DNA from: Bog-756 sp963841885
Lineage (GTDB): Bacteria; Actinomycetota; Acidimicrobiia; Acidimicrobiales; RAAP-2
Length of the DNA stretch: 64,000 nt
Assembly (NCBI GenBank): GCA_963841885.1
Contig: CAWJEK010000033.1
Span: 28,108-92,107, forward strand
Direction of reading: 5' to 3'
Shown here: one piece after another, positions 1 through 7,995 of the stretch
Position numbering within the stretch: position 1 is the first letter of the stretch
Layout: every line of letters begins with the position of its first letter
Program-made: the position numbers and the translations under genes
Notes under the pieces: model-generated
What the model was told of the DNA's origin: nothing
What the model saw: the letters and a program-made list of their open reading frames with translations, nothing else
Database searches by the model: none

Positions 1-654
1 GGCCAGGCCGCCGGCGGGAAGGTGTCCGAGCAGCGACGCCTTCTCGCGGGCGACGCCGTCGATGTCGCCGAGCGCGACGAGGTGGGCGGCGTCGACCGCC
101 GTCACCACGGCCACCTCGGGCGGCGCCATGGCGCACATGGCGTCGATCTCGCCGAAGTGGCCGGTGGCCATCTCCACCACCGCCACCCGGTGCTCGGGCC
201 GGAGCCCACCGAGGGCGACGGCCAGGCCGAACCGTCCACTGTAGTTGCCCGGGGTGCGGAACACGTTGAACCGCGCAGCCAGCACATCGGCCACCAGCTC
301 CTTCGTCCCGGTCTTGCCGACGGTGCCCGTCACGGCCACCACCCGCGGGGCCCAGGCCCGCACGACGTGGGTCCCGTACCGCTCCATGGCCGCCACCGTG
401 TCGTCCACCACCAGCGCCGGACAGTCCTCGGGTACCGACGTCACGTCGTCCACCAGGACGGCGCCGGCGCCGGCCGCCCACGCCTCGGCCACGAAGTCGT
501 GGCCGTCACCCCACGGGGTGCGCACCGCGACGAAGAGGTCGCCGGGCTCGAGCAGCCGGGAGTCGAAGCAGAACCGCTCGTAACGTGCCGGCAGATCCGG
601 TCCGCGCCGTTCCAGTCCCTCCACCGCGGCCGACAGGTCGTCGACGTGGATCAC
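1..654 (-). CDS. MurF-like Mur ligase, partial (runs off left edge)
   Basis: The N-terminal 218 codons of a Mur-ligase-superfamily protein are visible and the C-terminus lies outside the window. An N-terminal MurF-type substrate domain (CFDSR and GDLFVAVRTPWGDGHDF region) is followed by an ATP-binding P-loop, TGTVGKTGTK, about 110 residues in, and by VEMATGHFGEID. The usual MurF segment SFNNELGVPLT is replaced by NYSGRFGLAVAL, so this is a divergent paralogue rather than a copy of the MurF at 3144-4457. The start is taken at a GTG 18 bases after the stop of the tandem ligase, consistent with an operon. It probably joins a dipeptide or amino acid to an acid acceptor using ATP; the substrate is unknown. 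Confidence 0.85.
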   Translation of the reverse strand, partial: MIHVDDLSAAVEGLERRGPDLPARYERFCFDSRLLEPGDLFVAVRTPWGDGHDFVAEAWAAGAGAVLVDDVTSVPEDCPALVVDDTVAAMERYGTHVVRAWAPRVVAVTGTVGKTGTKELVADVLAARFNVFRTPGNYSGRFGLAVALGGLRPEHRVAVVEMATGHFGEIDAMCAMAPPEVAVVTAVDAAHLVALGDIDGVAREKASLLGHLPAGGLA

Positions 655-672
655 CGGCGCCGGCCCCGTCCT

Positions 673-3147
673 TCAGCCGGCCCGGGGGGTGCGGGTGGCG
701 CCGGCCAGGCGCCCGGCCCGCTCGATGCCGGCCTCGACGATCCGGTGGAGCACGGCCCACGGCGGCATCGGGTCGGCGTCGGCCAACCACTGCGAGTAGA
801 AGACGGTCGCTTCGGTCAGCCCGCACAGCGAGTTGATCTCGAGCAGGTAGACCACGTCCTCGGTGCGATCCCAGAAGACGTCGAGACGCGCGTAGCCCTC
901 GATGTCGAAGGCCCGGGCCAGCCGCTCGACACGGCCACGGACGGACTCGGCGGCTTCGGGACCGGCGAACAGGTCGAGGGCCAGGTTGGTCCCGACCCCA
1001 CTCTGGAACTTGTGCTGGAGCGTGAGCTCGTCGGCCGCCACGGTCACGCTGGGCACGGCGGCCACCAGACCGCGCCCGGGCCGGTCGAGCACGGCCACCG
1101 TCAACTCGACGAACTGCTTCTGGGCGAACCAGGGTCGGAGCGTCTCGAGGTTGAGGTCACCGGCCGGGAGCTCGATGGCCGTGGGGGCGACGAACGCCCG
1201 CTCGATCAGCCACCGCTTCGGCGGCGGTACCGGCATGGCGATGGTCGGCTTCCGACCCCGCAGGTCGGTCCGGACCTCGTCGGTGACGAACTCGGGAGCC
1301 TCGGCCACCACGGCGGCGAAGAATCGCTCCATCACCTCGGGTCGACGTAGCAGTTTGACCCCGGTGGAGCAGCCGTCGGTCGCCGGCTTGCACACCAGTG
1401 CCCGGGCCGAGAGCTCGTCGCAGAGGGCCGCGTAGCGGGCGGCGGCCGCGCCGGGTCCGTCCATCTCGTCGACCCACGCCCCCAGCTCGAAGATGTCGAC
1501 CTCCCGCTGGGCCGGGGCACCCACCCCGGGCAGTCCGAGCTCCCGCACCCGCGCCGCGGTGGCCGACTTGTCGGCGGCGATGTCCGCCGCCCGTGGCCCC
1601 GACCCGTTGTAGGGGCAGCCGAGACGCTCGAGCGCCAGCTGCAACCGGCCGTCCTCACCCGGTCCGCCGTGCAGGGCGAGGAACACGAAGTCGGCATCCT
1701 GGGCCACCCCGCCGAGCGGCACGGTGCGTCCGACCCGCAACGCCTGGGCGGCGGCCGCTCCCCCGATGCCGAGGTCGGCGCGGACCGCGGCACCCACGGC
1801 TTCGATGGTGGCCCGGCGCACCGGGTCGCCCACCAGCGCCTGGATCTCCTCGACGTCGTGATGCAGGACGTAGAAGAGTCCGATCTCGGTGTAGCGGCTC
1901 TGGAGGTCCATCAGGAAGAAGCGGACGTCGCCCCCGGTGGCCAGCAGGGACAGTCCCACGAAGCAGCCACTCTGCCGGCTGACCTGACGCTCGCTGGTCG
2001 TGCCGCCCAGCACGACGCGGATCCGCCGCGCCCCCTCGGTCGACGGGTCGGCCACCGACGCCGTCACCGGCGTGCCCGACGTGGCCGCCCCGAGCAGGCC
2101 GAGGATCAGGTGGCGGTGGTCGATCCCCACCATGGCCGCCTGCTGGAAGACGAAGCTGGAGAAGCCCATGCCGCCGATGCCGTTGACGTCCGTCACCACC
2201 ACCGTGCCGTCGTCGGTGCGGAATCCGTCGATGCGGGCCATGTGGCGCAGTCCCAACAGGGCGAAGGCGTCGGCGGCCTGGCGCCGGATGGCGCTCAGGG
2301 TCTCGTCCACCACCCGCATCGGGGTGTGGTGGATCACCCCGGAGCCGTGCAGGTACTTCTCCTCGGTGCCGTAGACGAGGCTGGCCGCCGGCTTCTCCAC
2401 TTCGGTGGGAGCCAACGCCACGGGCACGCCGTCCGGGCCGTCGAGCACGGCCACCGAGAACTCGGTGCCGGACACGAACTCCTCGACCAGTACGGCACCG
2501 GCCGTGGTGTCCAGGGCGGCGTCCACGGCGGCGGCCAGCGCCTCCGGCTCCGCCGGCACCACGTCGACCCCGAAGGACGAGCCACCGGTCAGTGGCTTGA
2601 CGGCCAGGAGCCTGCCCTCCCCCGAGTCGGGACCGAGGGCCGGGACGAGGCCGGCGAGCGCGGTCAGGACTCCGGCCCGATCGGCGGCCCAGGTCCCGCG
2701 GTCGACGGTGTGGTGGGCGGGCACCGGGTAGCCGGCTCCGGCCAGCGTCGCGTAGCAGGCCGCCTTGTCGAGGGTGCGGGCCAGAGCGTCGGGGCGACTG
2801 AACACGTAGGGGACGTCCCACTCCTCGAGACGCGCCTGCAGGGTCCCGTCCTCGCCGAACTCGCCGTGGATCAACGGCACCGCGACGTCGTGGGACCGGG
2901 CCAGGTCAGCCACCTCGTCCCAGTCGAGCTCGAGATCGAGCGTCCGGAGCTGGGTCTCGAAGTCCGCACAGGTGTTGGCGTAGTAGTAGACCGGCGGCAA
3001 CAGGTAGGGCCGCAGCTCACGGTCCACGAAGACGACCGTGACCTCGGCGGAGGGGTCGGCCTGGAGGTACGTGACCCACGGCTTGATCGAGCCGGCGCTG
3101 ACGTCGCGCTCCTCGCTCGGACCCCCGAAGAAGACCAGGACCTTCAT
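673..3147 (-). CDS. Tandem double D-alanine-D-alanine ligase-like ATP-grasp protein
   Basis: This 824-residue protein contains two Ddl-like units in a row; normal Ddl is about 300-370 residues. Unit 1 (about 1-370) begins KVLVFFGGPSEERDVS and has the ATP-grasp loop KPLTGGSSFGV, EEFVSGTEFSVAV and the metal-binding end DVNGIGG. Unit 2 (about 375-805) begins RIRVVLGGTTSERQVS and has KPATDGCSTGVKLL and LEINSLCGLTE. Both units keep the acidic and Asn metal ligands (DxN and ExN), so both may be active, but their active-site loops differ. The start overlaps the stop of the upstream MurF as ATGA, and a MurF-like gene follows. It likely forms one or two peptide or depsipeptide bonds; D-Ala-D-Ala is the family default, not shown here. 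Confidence 0.85.
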   Translation of the reverse strand: MKVLVFFGGPSEERDVSAGSIKPWVTYLQADPSAEVTVVFVDRELRPYLLPPVYYYANTCADFETQLRTLDLELDWDEVADLARSHDVAVPLIHGEFGEDGTLQARLEEWDVPYVFSRPDALARTLDKAACYATLAGAGYPVPAHHTVDRGTWAADRAGVLTALAGLVPALGPDSGEGRLLAVKPLTGGSSFGVDVVPAEPEALAAAVDAALDTTAGAVLVEEFVSGTEFSVAVLDGPDGVPVALAPTEVEKPAASLVYGTEEKYLHGSGVIHHTPMRVVDETLSAIRRQAADAFALLGLRHMARIDGFRTDDGTVVVTDVNGIGGMGFSSFVFQQAAMVGIDHRHLILGLLGAATSGTPVTASVADPSTEGARRIRVVLGGTTSERQVSRQSGCFVGLSLLATGGDVRFFLMDLQSRYTEIGLFYVLHHDVEEIQALVGDPVRRATIEAVGAAVRADLGIGGAAAAQALRVGRTVPLGGVAQDADFVFLALHGGPGEDGRLQLALERLGCPYNGSGPRAADIAADKSATAARVRELGLPGVGAPAQREVDIFELGAWVDEMDGPGAAAARYAALCDELSARALVCKPATDGCSTGVKLLRRPEVMERFFAAVVAEAPEFVTDEVRTDLRGRKPTIAMPVPPPKRWLIERAFVAPTAIELPAGDLNLETLRPWFAQKQFVELTVAVLDRPGRGLVAAVPSVTVAADELTLQHKFQSGVGTNLALDLFAGPEAAESVRGRVERLARAFDIEGYARLDVFWDRTEDVVYLLEINSLCGLTEATVFYSQWLADADPMPPWAVLHRIVEAGIERAGRLAGATRTPRAG

Positions 3148-4457
3148 CGGACCGCCATCCCGTCCCGCAGACGGGACACGAGCCGGTCGAGTCCCACCGA
3201 GCGGCTGGCCTTCACGAGGACCACGCTGTCGGACGGGAGGGACTCGACGAAGGCCAGCGCCTCGTCCTGGGTTGCCACCGCCGTGCCTCCGTAGGGCGCG
3301 CCGGCCACGGCCACGATCTCGATGCCGAGCGACTCCGCCAGGTCGCCGATGGCCCGGTGGGCGGGCGGCCCCGTCTCGCCGAGTTCCGCCATCTCACCCA
3401 GCACCGCCACCCGCCGGTCCGCATCGACGCGGGCGAGGCTCCGCAGGGCGGCCTCCATCGACGCGGGGTTGGCGTTGTACGAATCGTCGAGGACCCGCAG
3501 GCCCGTCGGGGTGCGCCACAGTTCGGCCCGCCCCCGGCTGCCCTCGGCGGTCGCCAATCCGGTGAGCACGGCCTCGAACCCGACGCCGGCGCACACCGCC
3601 GTGGCCACCGCGGCGGCGGCGTTGACCGCCTGGTGCTCGCCCCGCACCGACAGGGTGGTCGTGCCCGTGCCCCAAGGCGACTCCACCCGGACCGTCGGTC
3701 GCAGCTCGTCGTCGAGGGAGACCACGGCCGCCCGCACGTCGCCCGACGTGGCGCCGAAGGTGACCACGGTGGCTGACGTCCGGCGCCGCACCTCCACTCC
3801 ACAGTCCACGTCGTTCAGGATGGCATAGCCGTCGGCCGGCAGACCTTCAATCAGGGAGCCCTTCTCGCGCCGGACCCCTTCGGGACCGCCGAGGTGCTCG
3901 AGATGGGCCGATCCGATCGAGGTCACCACGCCGATGGTCGGACGGGCCAACTCGACCAGCGCGGCGATGTCGCCCGGGAAGCGGGCGCCCATCTCCACGA
4001 TCACGGCCTCGACCCCGTCGGGCGCGCCCAGGAGGGTGAGGGGCACGCCCAGCTCGTTGTTGAAGGAGGCCTGGGTGGCGTGGGTGCGGAGACCGGTCCG
4101 CAGGCTCCCGGCGACCAGGTCCTTGACCGTGGTCTTGCCGACGGACCCGGTGATGCCGACGACGAGGTCACCCAGGCGCGTCCGAGCGTGACCACCCAGA
4201 TCCCACAGGGCCCGGGAGGTGTCCTCGACGACGACGGCCGTACCGCCGACGGGGGCCCTCGACGTGAGGTAGGCGGCAGCCCCGGCGGCCAGGGCCGCGG
4301 GCACGAAGTCGTGCCCGTCCCGCCGGGCCACGACCGGGACGAAGAGCTGGCCCGGAACGACGGTGCGGGTGTCCGTCGACGCCCCGTCGACGACGGCGTC
4401 CGGTCCGACCACGGTGCCGCCGGTGGCGTCCGCCACCTGCTGGGTGGTGAGCCTCAC
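3144..4457 (-). CDS. murF: UDP-N-acetylmuramoyl-tripeptide--D-alanyl-D-alanine ligase (MurF)
   Basis: MurF adds the D-Ala-D-Ala dipeptide to the UDP-MurNAc-tripeptide in the cytoplasm. The 437-residue protein shows all three domains: N-terminal substrate domain (STDTRTVVPGQLFVPV), central ATPase with P-loop GITGSVGKTTVK and the MurF segment SFNNELGVPLTLL, then VEMGARFPGDI and the C-terminal domain with DDSYNANPASM. I start it at the GTG at 4455-4457 (VRLTTQQVADATGG) because upstream in-frame sequence is low-complexity Gly/Pro/Arg and non-homologous. It is not in a dcw cluster: mraY, murD, ftsW and murG are absent. Instead it is coupled by ATGA to a double Ddl-like protein, so it may serve a dedicated pathway or be a relocated core gene. 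Confidence 0.9.
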   Translation of the reverse strand: MRLTTQQVADATGGTVVGPDAVVDGASTDTRTVVPGQLFVPVVARRDGHDFVPAALAAGAAAYLTSRAPVGGTAVVVEDTSRALWDLGGHARTRLGDLVVGITGSVGKTTVKDLVAGSLRTGLRTHATQASFNNELGVPLTLLGAPDGVEAVIVEMGARFPGDIAALVELARPTIGVVTSIGSAHLEHLGGPEGVRREKGSLIEGLPADGYAILNDVDCGVEVRRRTSATVVTFGATSGDVRAAVVSLDDELRPTVRVESPWGTGTTTLSVRGEHQAVNAAAAVATAVCAGVGFEAVLTGLATAEGSRGRAELWRTPTGLRVLDDSYNANPASMEAALRSLARVDADRRVAVLGEMAELGETGPPAHRAIGDLAESLGIEIVAVAGAPYGGTAVATQDEALAFVESLPSDSVVLVKASRSVGLDRLVSRLRDGMAVR

Positions 4458-4704
4458 CGGGGGTCCCGCGCCGCTTCCGCAGGCGTGACGGGGGCCGTGG
4501 GGTCGGGGGTTTCCGAGGTCATCAGTAGATGTGTCGGACCCGTGTCCCCCCGGCGTCGGCGCCGGGCGGCCCACCGTCCGGGCGGGCGGGTGGCGACCCC
4601 CCGATCCTACAGGGCGGCCACCGCCGGGACCGCCATCCGGGCGTGCCACCGGCCGTCCGGTCCCGTCCGCGGTGCGGGGCCCCCGCCAGGTGGCCCGGTG
4701 GCCG

Positions 4705-5739
4705 CTACCCGTCACCCCGGGGACGACCCCATACCTCCACCGCCACCAGGGCCAGTGCCGTGCCGGCGAAGGTGTCGGCCACCCGGTAGGCCACGATCCG
4801 CAGCCCGGCGGGGTGCACAGCCGACAGCATCAACAGGACCAGCGGGGTGAGCAGGGCCACCATCCAGAAGTAATTGCGGGCCTTCAGGGCGAACATGCCC
4901 CCGGCGGTCACGAACACGCAGGCCACCAGGACCGTCTCGGAGGGCGCGGCGGCGATGACCGCACCGGCTGCCGCCACCCCGACCAGGGTCCCGAGCGCCC
5001 GCTGGATGGCCCGGGTGCGGCTCGCCACCGAGTCGGGCTGGAGGACGGCGACGACGGCGAGCGGGATCCAGTACCCGTCGGGCACGTGGAGCAGCCGGTA
5101 GCCCAGGGTGGCCAGCGCCACCAGGACGGCGGCCCGCACCGCGTGGTCGCGGACGACGCCGGGGCGGCGCACGAGGGCCACCAACCGCCGGCCGTCGACC
5201 ACGCGACCGGGCGGGTTCACCCCCTCCGCCGGACGCACGAAAGCCACGGCCAACGACAGGGAGGCCACTCCCCCGACCAGGTACGCCACCGTGCGGGGCA
5301 CGATCTCTCGGGGCGACGACGCCTGGCCCGCCACGATGACGAACACGGCGGACGACACGAAGGCCACCCCGATGGCCGGCATCGCCAGGCCGCGGAACAC
5401 GGTCCACGCCCCCACCCAGACGAGGGTGATCAGCACCGTCAGCCACAGGATGGGAGCCACCGCGGTGGCCAGGGCCACGGCCGCCCCGCTGCCCACCAGG
5501 GCGACGGTCCCCCATCGGCGGCGCGTCACCCGGGTGCCCCGCGGCAGTCCGAGAGCGACGTTGAGGGCGCCGAGCGAGCAGAACAGCCCGGTGACGCGGT
5601 GCCCGGTGGCTACCCCGACGGCCAGGGGCAGTCCCGTGACCAGGGCCCCGAGAACGGCCATGGCGATCTCGGGACGCCGCTCCTCGGCCCGCAGCGCATC
5701 GGCCTCGGCGGCCGCCCACATCTCCCACTCGCCCTCCAC
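4705..5739 (-). CDS. FUSC-family (fusaric acid resistance-like) membrane protein
   Basis: A 344-residue integral membrane protein with two similar blocks of hydrophobic helices. Residues about 20-150 and about 215-330 each hold five or six membrane segments separated by a charged cytoplasmic stretch (VRRPGVVRDHAVRAAVLVAL). The second block carries the FUSC-like signature DGYWIPLAVVAVLQPD followed by RAIQRALGTLVG. Family members are associated with aromatic acid or compound export; the substrate here is not evident. The GTG start at 5737-5739 is chosen because a CATACT element lies six bases upstream (5746-5751), the leaderless arrangement seen repeatedly in this window. It stands alone, 247 bases upstream of murF. 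Confidence 0.75.
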   Translation of the reverse strand: MEGEWEMWAAAEADALRAEERRPEIAMAVLGALVTGLPLAVGVATGHRVTGLFCSLGALNVALGLPRGTRVTRRRWGTVALVGSGAAVALATAVAPILWLTVLITLVWVGAWTVFRGLAMPAIGVAFVSSAVFVIVAGQASSPREIVPRTVAYLVGGVASLSLAVAFVRPAEGVNPPGRVVDGRRLVALVRRPGVVRDHAVRAAVLVALATLGYRLLHVPDGYWIPLAVVAVLQPDSVASRTRAIQRALGTLVGVAAAGAVIAAAPSETVLVACVFVTAGGMFALKARNYFWMVALLTPLVLLMLSAVHPAGLRIVAYRVADTFAGTALALVAVEVWGRPRGDG

Positions 5740-5745
5740 CGGCCC

Positions 5746-5751
5746 AGTATG
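5746..5751 (-). promoter_or_regulatory. Leaderless-type -10 element for the FUSC gene
   Basis: CATACT on the minus strand is separated by six bases from the GTG start at 5739. No Shine-Dalgarno can fit in that space, so the transcript is predicted to begin at or next to the start codon. Confidence 0.4.
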
Positions 5752-5816
5752 CCCAGGCCGGCCGGAGGAACCCGGGGCCCGGTCGCCCGGTCGCCGGGGC
5801 ACCGGAGCCCCGGTGG

Positions 5817-7148
5817 TCAGCTCTTGTAGGTGAAGTGGTCGGCCGGGACCACCGGACTGGTGCCCGACGGCGTCGTCACCCGCACGTCGACCGTACCCAC
5901 CGCACCGGCGGGGGCCACGGCGGTCAATGACGTCGACGAGGAGACCGTGACATCGGCGGCCGGGGCCGTCCCGAAGTCGACGGCGACCGCCTCCGTGAAC
6001 CCGGAGCCCGTCACCTTGACGGAGGTGCCGCCGGCGGTCCCGCCCTTGGCCGGGGCCACCCCGACCACCGACGGGGTGCCGAGGTCGTAGGCGAAGGTCA
6101 CGCCGGCCATGGCCGGAACGGCCTGATAGGTGGCCAGCAGGTCGGGGCCCGTCCCCGGCGTGAAGACGAATCCGCCGGCCCCCGACTCACCCGCGGGGAT
6201 CTGGAATCCCTCGAGTGTGGTCACCGGGTCGGCGTGCCTGGAGAATTTGGGCGCCGACGGGGGCACCCCGAGGGCGAGCAGTGCCTGCATCACGAGGGCG
6301 GTGGAGTCGGGGTCGGAGGTGGCGTGCGGGGTGGTGGGCTCGTACCCCCAACCGCCGTCCCGGTCCTGGGCCTTGGTGAGGAACTTGAGGGCGGCCGCGG
6401 CCGCGCCGGCACCGAGGGCGTGCTGGGCCTCCAGACCCTCGACCGCCAATGCCGTCGAGTTGGTGTCCGGCCCCTCGTACTTGGCGGGCTTGCCGTTGCA
6501 CGGGTTGGCGGCGGTGATGTAGGTGGTCCACCCACCGTCGCCGCACTGCTGCCCGGTCAACCACGACTCGGCCGCCGTCACCGCCGACCCGGACGTCGTC
6601 CCGACCGCGGCCAGGGCGGCCAGGGCGAGGCCCTGGCGGTAGGCCCCGTCGTTCGTCGGGTCCTGGAGTCCGAAGAGTCCGGCGTCGGGCCCGGTGGGCC
6701 GTTGGGTGGCGAGGAGCCGGGCCACGAGGTTGGCGCCACCGAAGGAGGTCGGCGTCCCGCCGAGGGCATGGACGTCGAGGATCAGGAGCGCGAGCTGGCC
6801 CGGGCCGTCGCTGCCGGACACCGTCACATAGGAGTTCACGTTGTCCGCCAGATAGCCGAGGGCCCGCCCGGCCGCCGCACTGTCGGCGTCGGCCGAGGCC
6901 AGCGCCAGGACGGCGTTGGCAGTGGAGGAGAGATCGGGGGTGGTGGGCGACATCGCCGAGGGGATGTAGCCCATGGCGTTGATCTGGGACGCCAGCCAGT
7001 TGGCGCCGGCGACCGCCGACGGGCTCTGGGGGAGGGACGGTCCCGGTGTGGCGGCCGATGCCGGCATGGCCAGGGCGGTCAGGCCGAGGGTGGCGGCCAG
7101 GGCGGTGGAGGCGACCAGCCTCCGGAGGCGGACAGGGGTGCGGCTCAC
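5817..7148 (-). CDS. Secreted alpha/alpha-toroid (prenyltransferase-repeat) protein with IPT/TIG domain, candidate extracellular B12-binding protein
   Basis: The 443-residue product starts with a Sec signal peptide (RLRRLVASTALAATLGLTAL, cleavage near PASA-A). Residues about 40-350 form repeated helices with the toroid motifs ANWLASQ, QCGDGGW and DRDGGWGY and alternating ALAVEGL or TALVMQALLAL helices, the fold of squalene cyclases and of transcobalamin and intrinsic factor. Residues about 360-443 are an IPT/TIG beta-sandwich (GGTAGGTSVKVTGSGFT). No cyclase DXDD acid motif is obvious, arguing against an enzyme. The GTG start has a strong upstream AGAGGAAA ribosome site (7155-7163). A cobalamin riboswitch sits in its leader, so a role in B12 capture outside the cell is inferred; function is not proven. 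Confidence 0.8.
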   Translation of the reverse strand: MSRTPVRLRRLVASTALAATLGLTALAMPASAATPGPSLPQSPSAVAGANWLASQINAMGYIPSAMSPTTPDLSSTANAVLALASADADSAAAGRALGYLADNVNSYVTVSGSDGPGQLALLILDVHALGGTPTSFGGANLVARLLATQRPTGPDAGLFGLQDPTNDGAYRQGLALAALAAVGTTSGSAVTAAESWLTGQQCGDGGWTTYITAANPCNGKPAKYEGPDTNSTALAVEGLEAQHALGAGAAAAALKFLTKAQDRDGGWGYEPTTPHATSDPDSTALVMQALLALGVPPSAPKFSRHADPVTTLEGFQIPAGESGAGGFVFTPGTGPDLLATYQAVPAMAGVTFAYDLGTPSVVGVAPAKGGTAGGTSVKVTGSGFTEAVAVDFGTAPAADVTVSSSTSLTAVAPAGAVGTVDVRVTTPSGTSPVVPADHFTYKS

Positions 7149-7244
7149 AGGATTTCCTCTCGGGTGGCAACCCGGAGAACCAGCGGCCGTCGGGACCCTG
7201 ACCATCCGAGTCCCACCGCGTGTCTCGACGGATATGGACTCCCT

Positions 7245-7361
7245 GACGGTTCCCGGTATCCCGACTCGTGACGGGCGGACGTGCCCAATCACCCACGGTT
7301 GCGGACCAGCGCCGGACTTCGACCGGCTTCCCCGGAGAACTGCCATGTGCTGCAGTGCTTC
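7245..7361 (-). promoter_or_regulatory. Cobalamin (AdoCbl) riboswitch
   Basis: Read on the minus strand, the leader of the toroid gene holds the conserved blocks of the cobalamin riboswitch in order. GGGGAAGCCGGTC is at 7333-7321, TCCGGCGCTGGTCCGCAACC lies in about 7318-7298, and a 3' B12-box-like GAGTCGGGATACC is at 7267-7255. The region between the core and the B12 box is short, so the peripheral arm is reduced. A TACGTT -10-like element at 7368-7373 would start the RNA near 7361. About 90 bases separate the B12 box from the ribosome site of the gene at 7148, enough for an expression platform. The riboswitch family is known to repress transport and synthesis genes when cobalamin is abundant. 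Confidence 0.9.
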
Positions 7362-7535
7362 ACGGGCAACGTACCACCCGGCGGTCGGGGTCGCCCGGGG
7401 CGACCGGTGGTGGAGCCGGCGCCGACTCCAGGATGCCCCACCGGTCCGCGCCCCCTCCCCGGCGCCCCGGACGTCACCGGGTACCGTGGGTCACGCCCGG
7501 CGCCCGCCGCGGCGGGCGACACCGGAAGGACGGAC

Positions 7536-7940
7536 GTGCTGGCACGCTGGGGTATCCGCATCGGGATGGGACTGGCCGGCGTGGCCGTCGGCATCCTGGT
7601 GTCGGACCTCGTCCTCCAGAACCTCAGCATCACCCTGACCGCACTCGTCGAGACGACCGTCATCTTCTGGCTGGTCCACCTGGCCGTCCAGTTCCTGGCG
7701 TTGCGGGTGTTGATCCGCCAGCCCTCGGTCGCCCTGGCCGGGCTCCTCGCCATCGCCTCGACCATCGTCTCGCTCATCATCGTCAACATCGTCGTGTCCG
7801 GCCTGCACATCCACGGGGCCACGACCTACCTCTTCGCCACCCTCATCATCTGGATCACGACGGCCCTGTCCGACACCATCGGTCAGCGGATGATCCGGGA
7901 CCGTCGGCGGGACCGGCGGGACGAGCGCCGCGCCACGTGA
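7536..7940 (+). CDS. Small four-helix membrane protein (phage-holin-4-like)
   Basis: A 134-residue membrane protein with four hydrophobic segments (GMGLAGVAVGILVSDL, LVETTVIFWLVHLAVQFLAL, ALAGLLAIASTIVSLIIVNI and TTYLFATLIIWITTAL) and a basic C-terminal tail. The topology and composition resemble the holin-like or DUF membrane family found in actinobacteria. I have no functional evidence. The GTG start at 7536 is supported by a GGAAGGA ribosome site five bases upstream; the longer upstream reading frame lies over the antisense riboswitch. It is divergent from the B12-controlled gene. Confidence 0.7.
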   Translation: MLARWGIRIGMGLAGVAVGILVSDLVLQNLSITLTALVETTVIFWLVHLAVQFLALRVLIRQPSVALAGLLAIASTIVSLIIVNIVVSGLHIHGATTYLFATLIIWITTALSDTIGQRMIRDRRRDRRDERRAT

Positions 7941-7995
7941 CCGTCCGTCCGGGCCCCCGGTGTCACACTCCGGGTCCGCCGGACGTCGACCAGAC

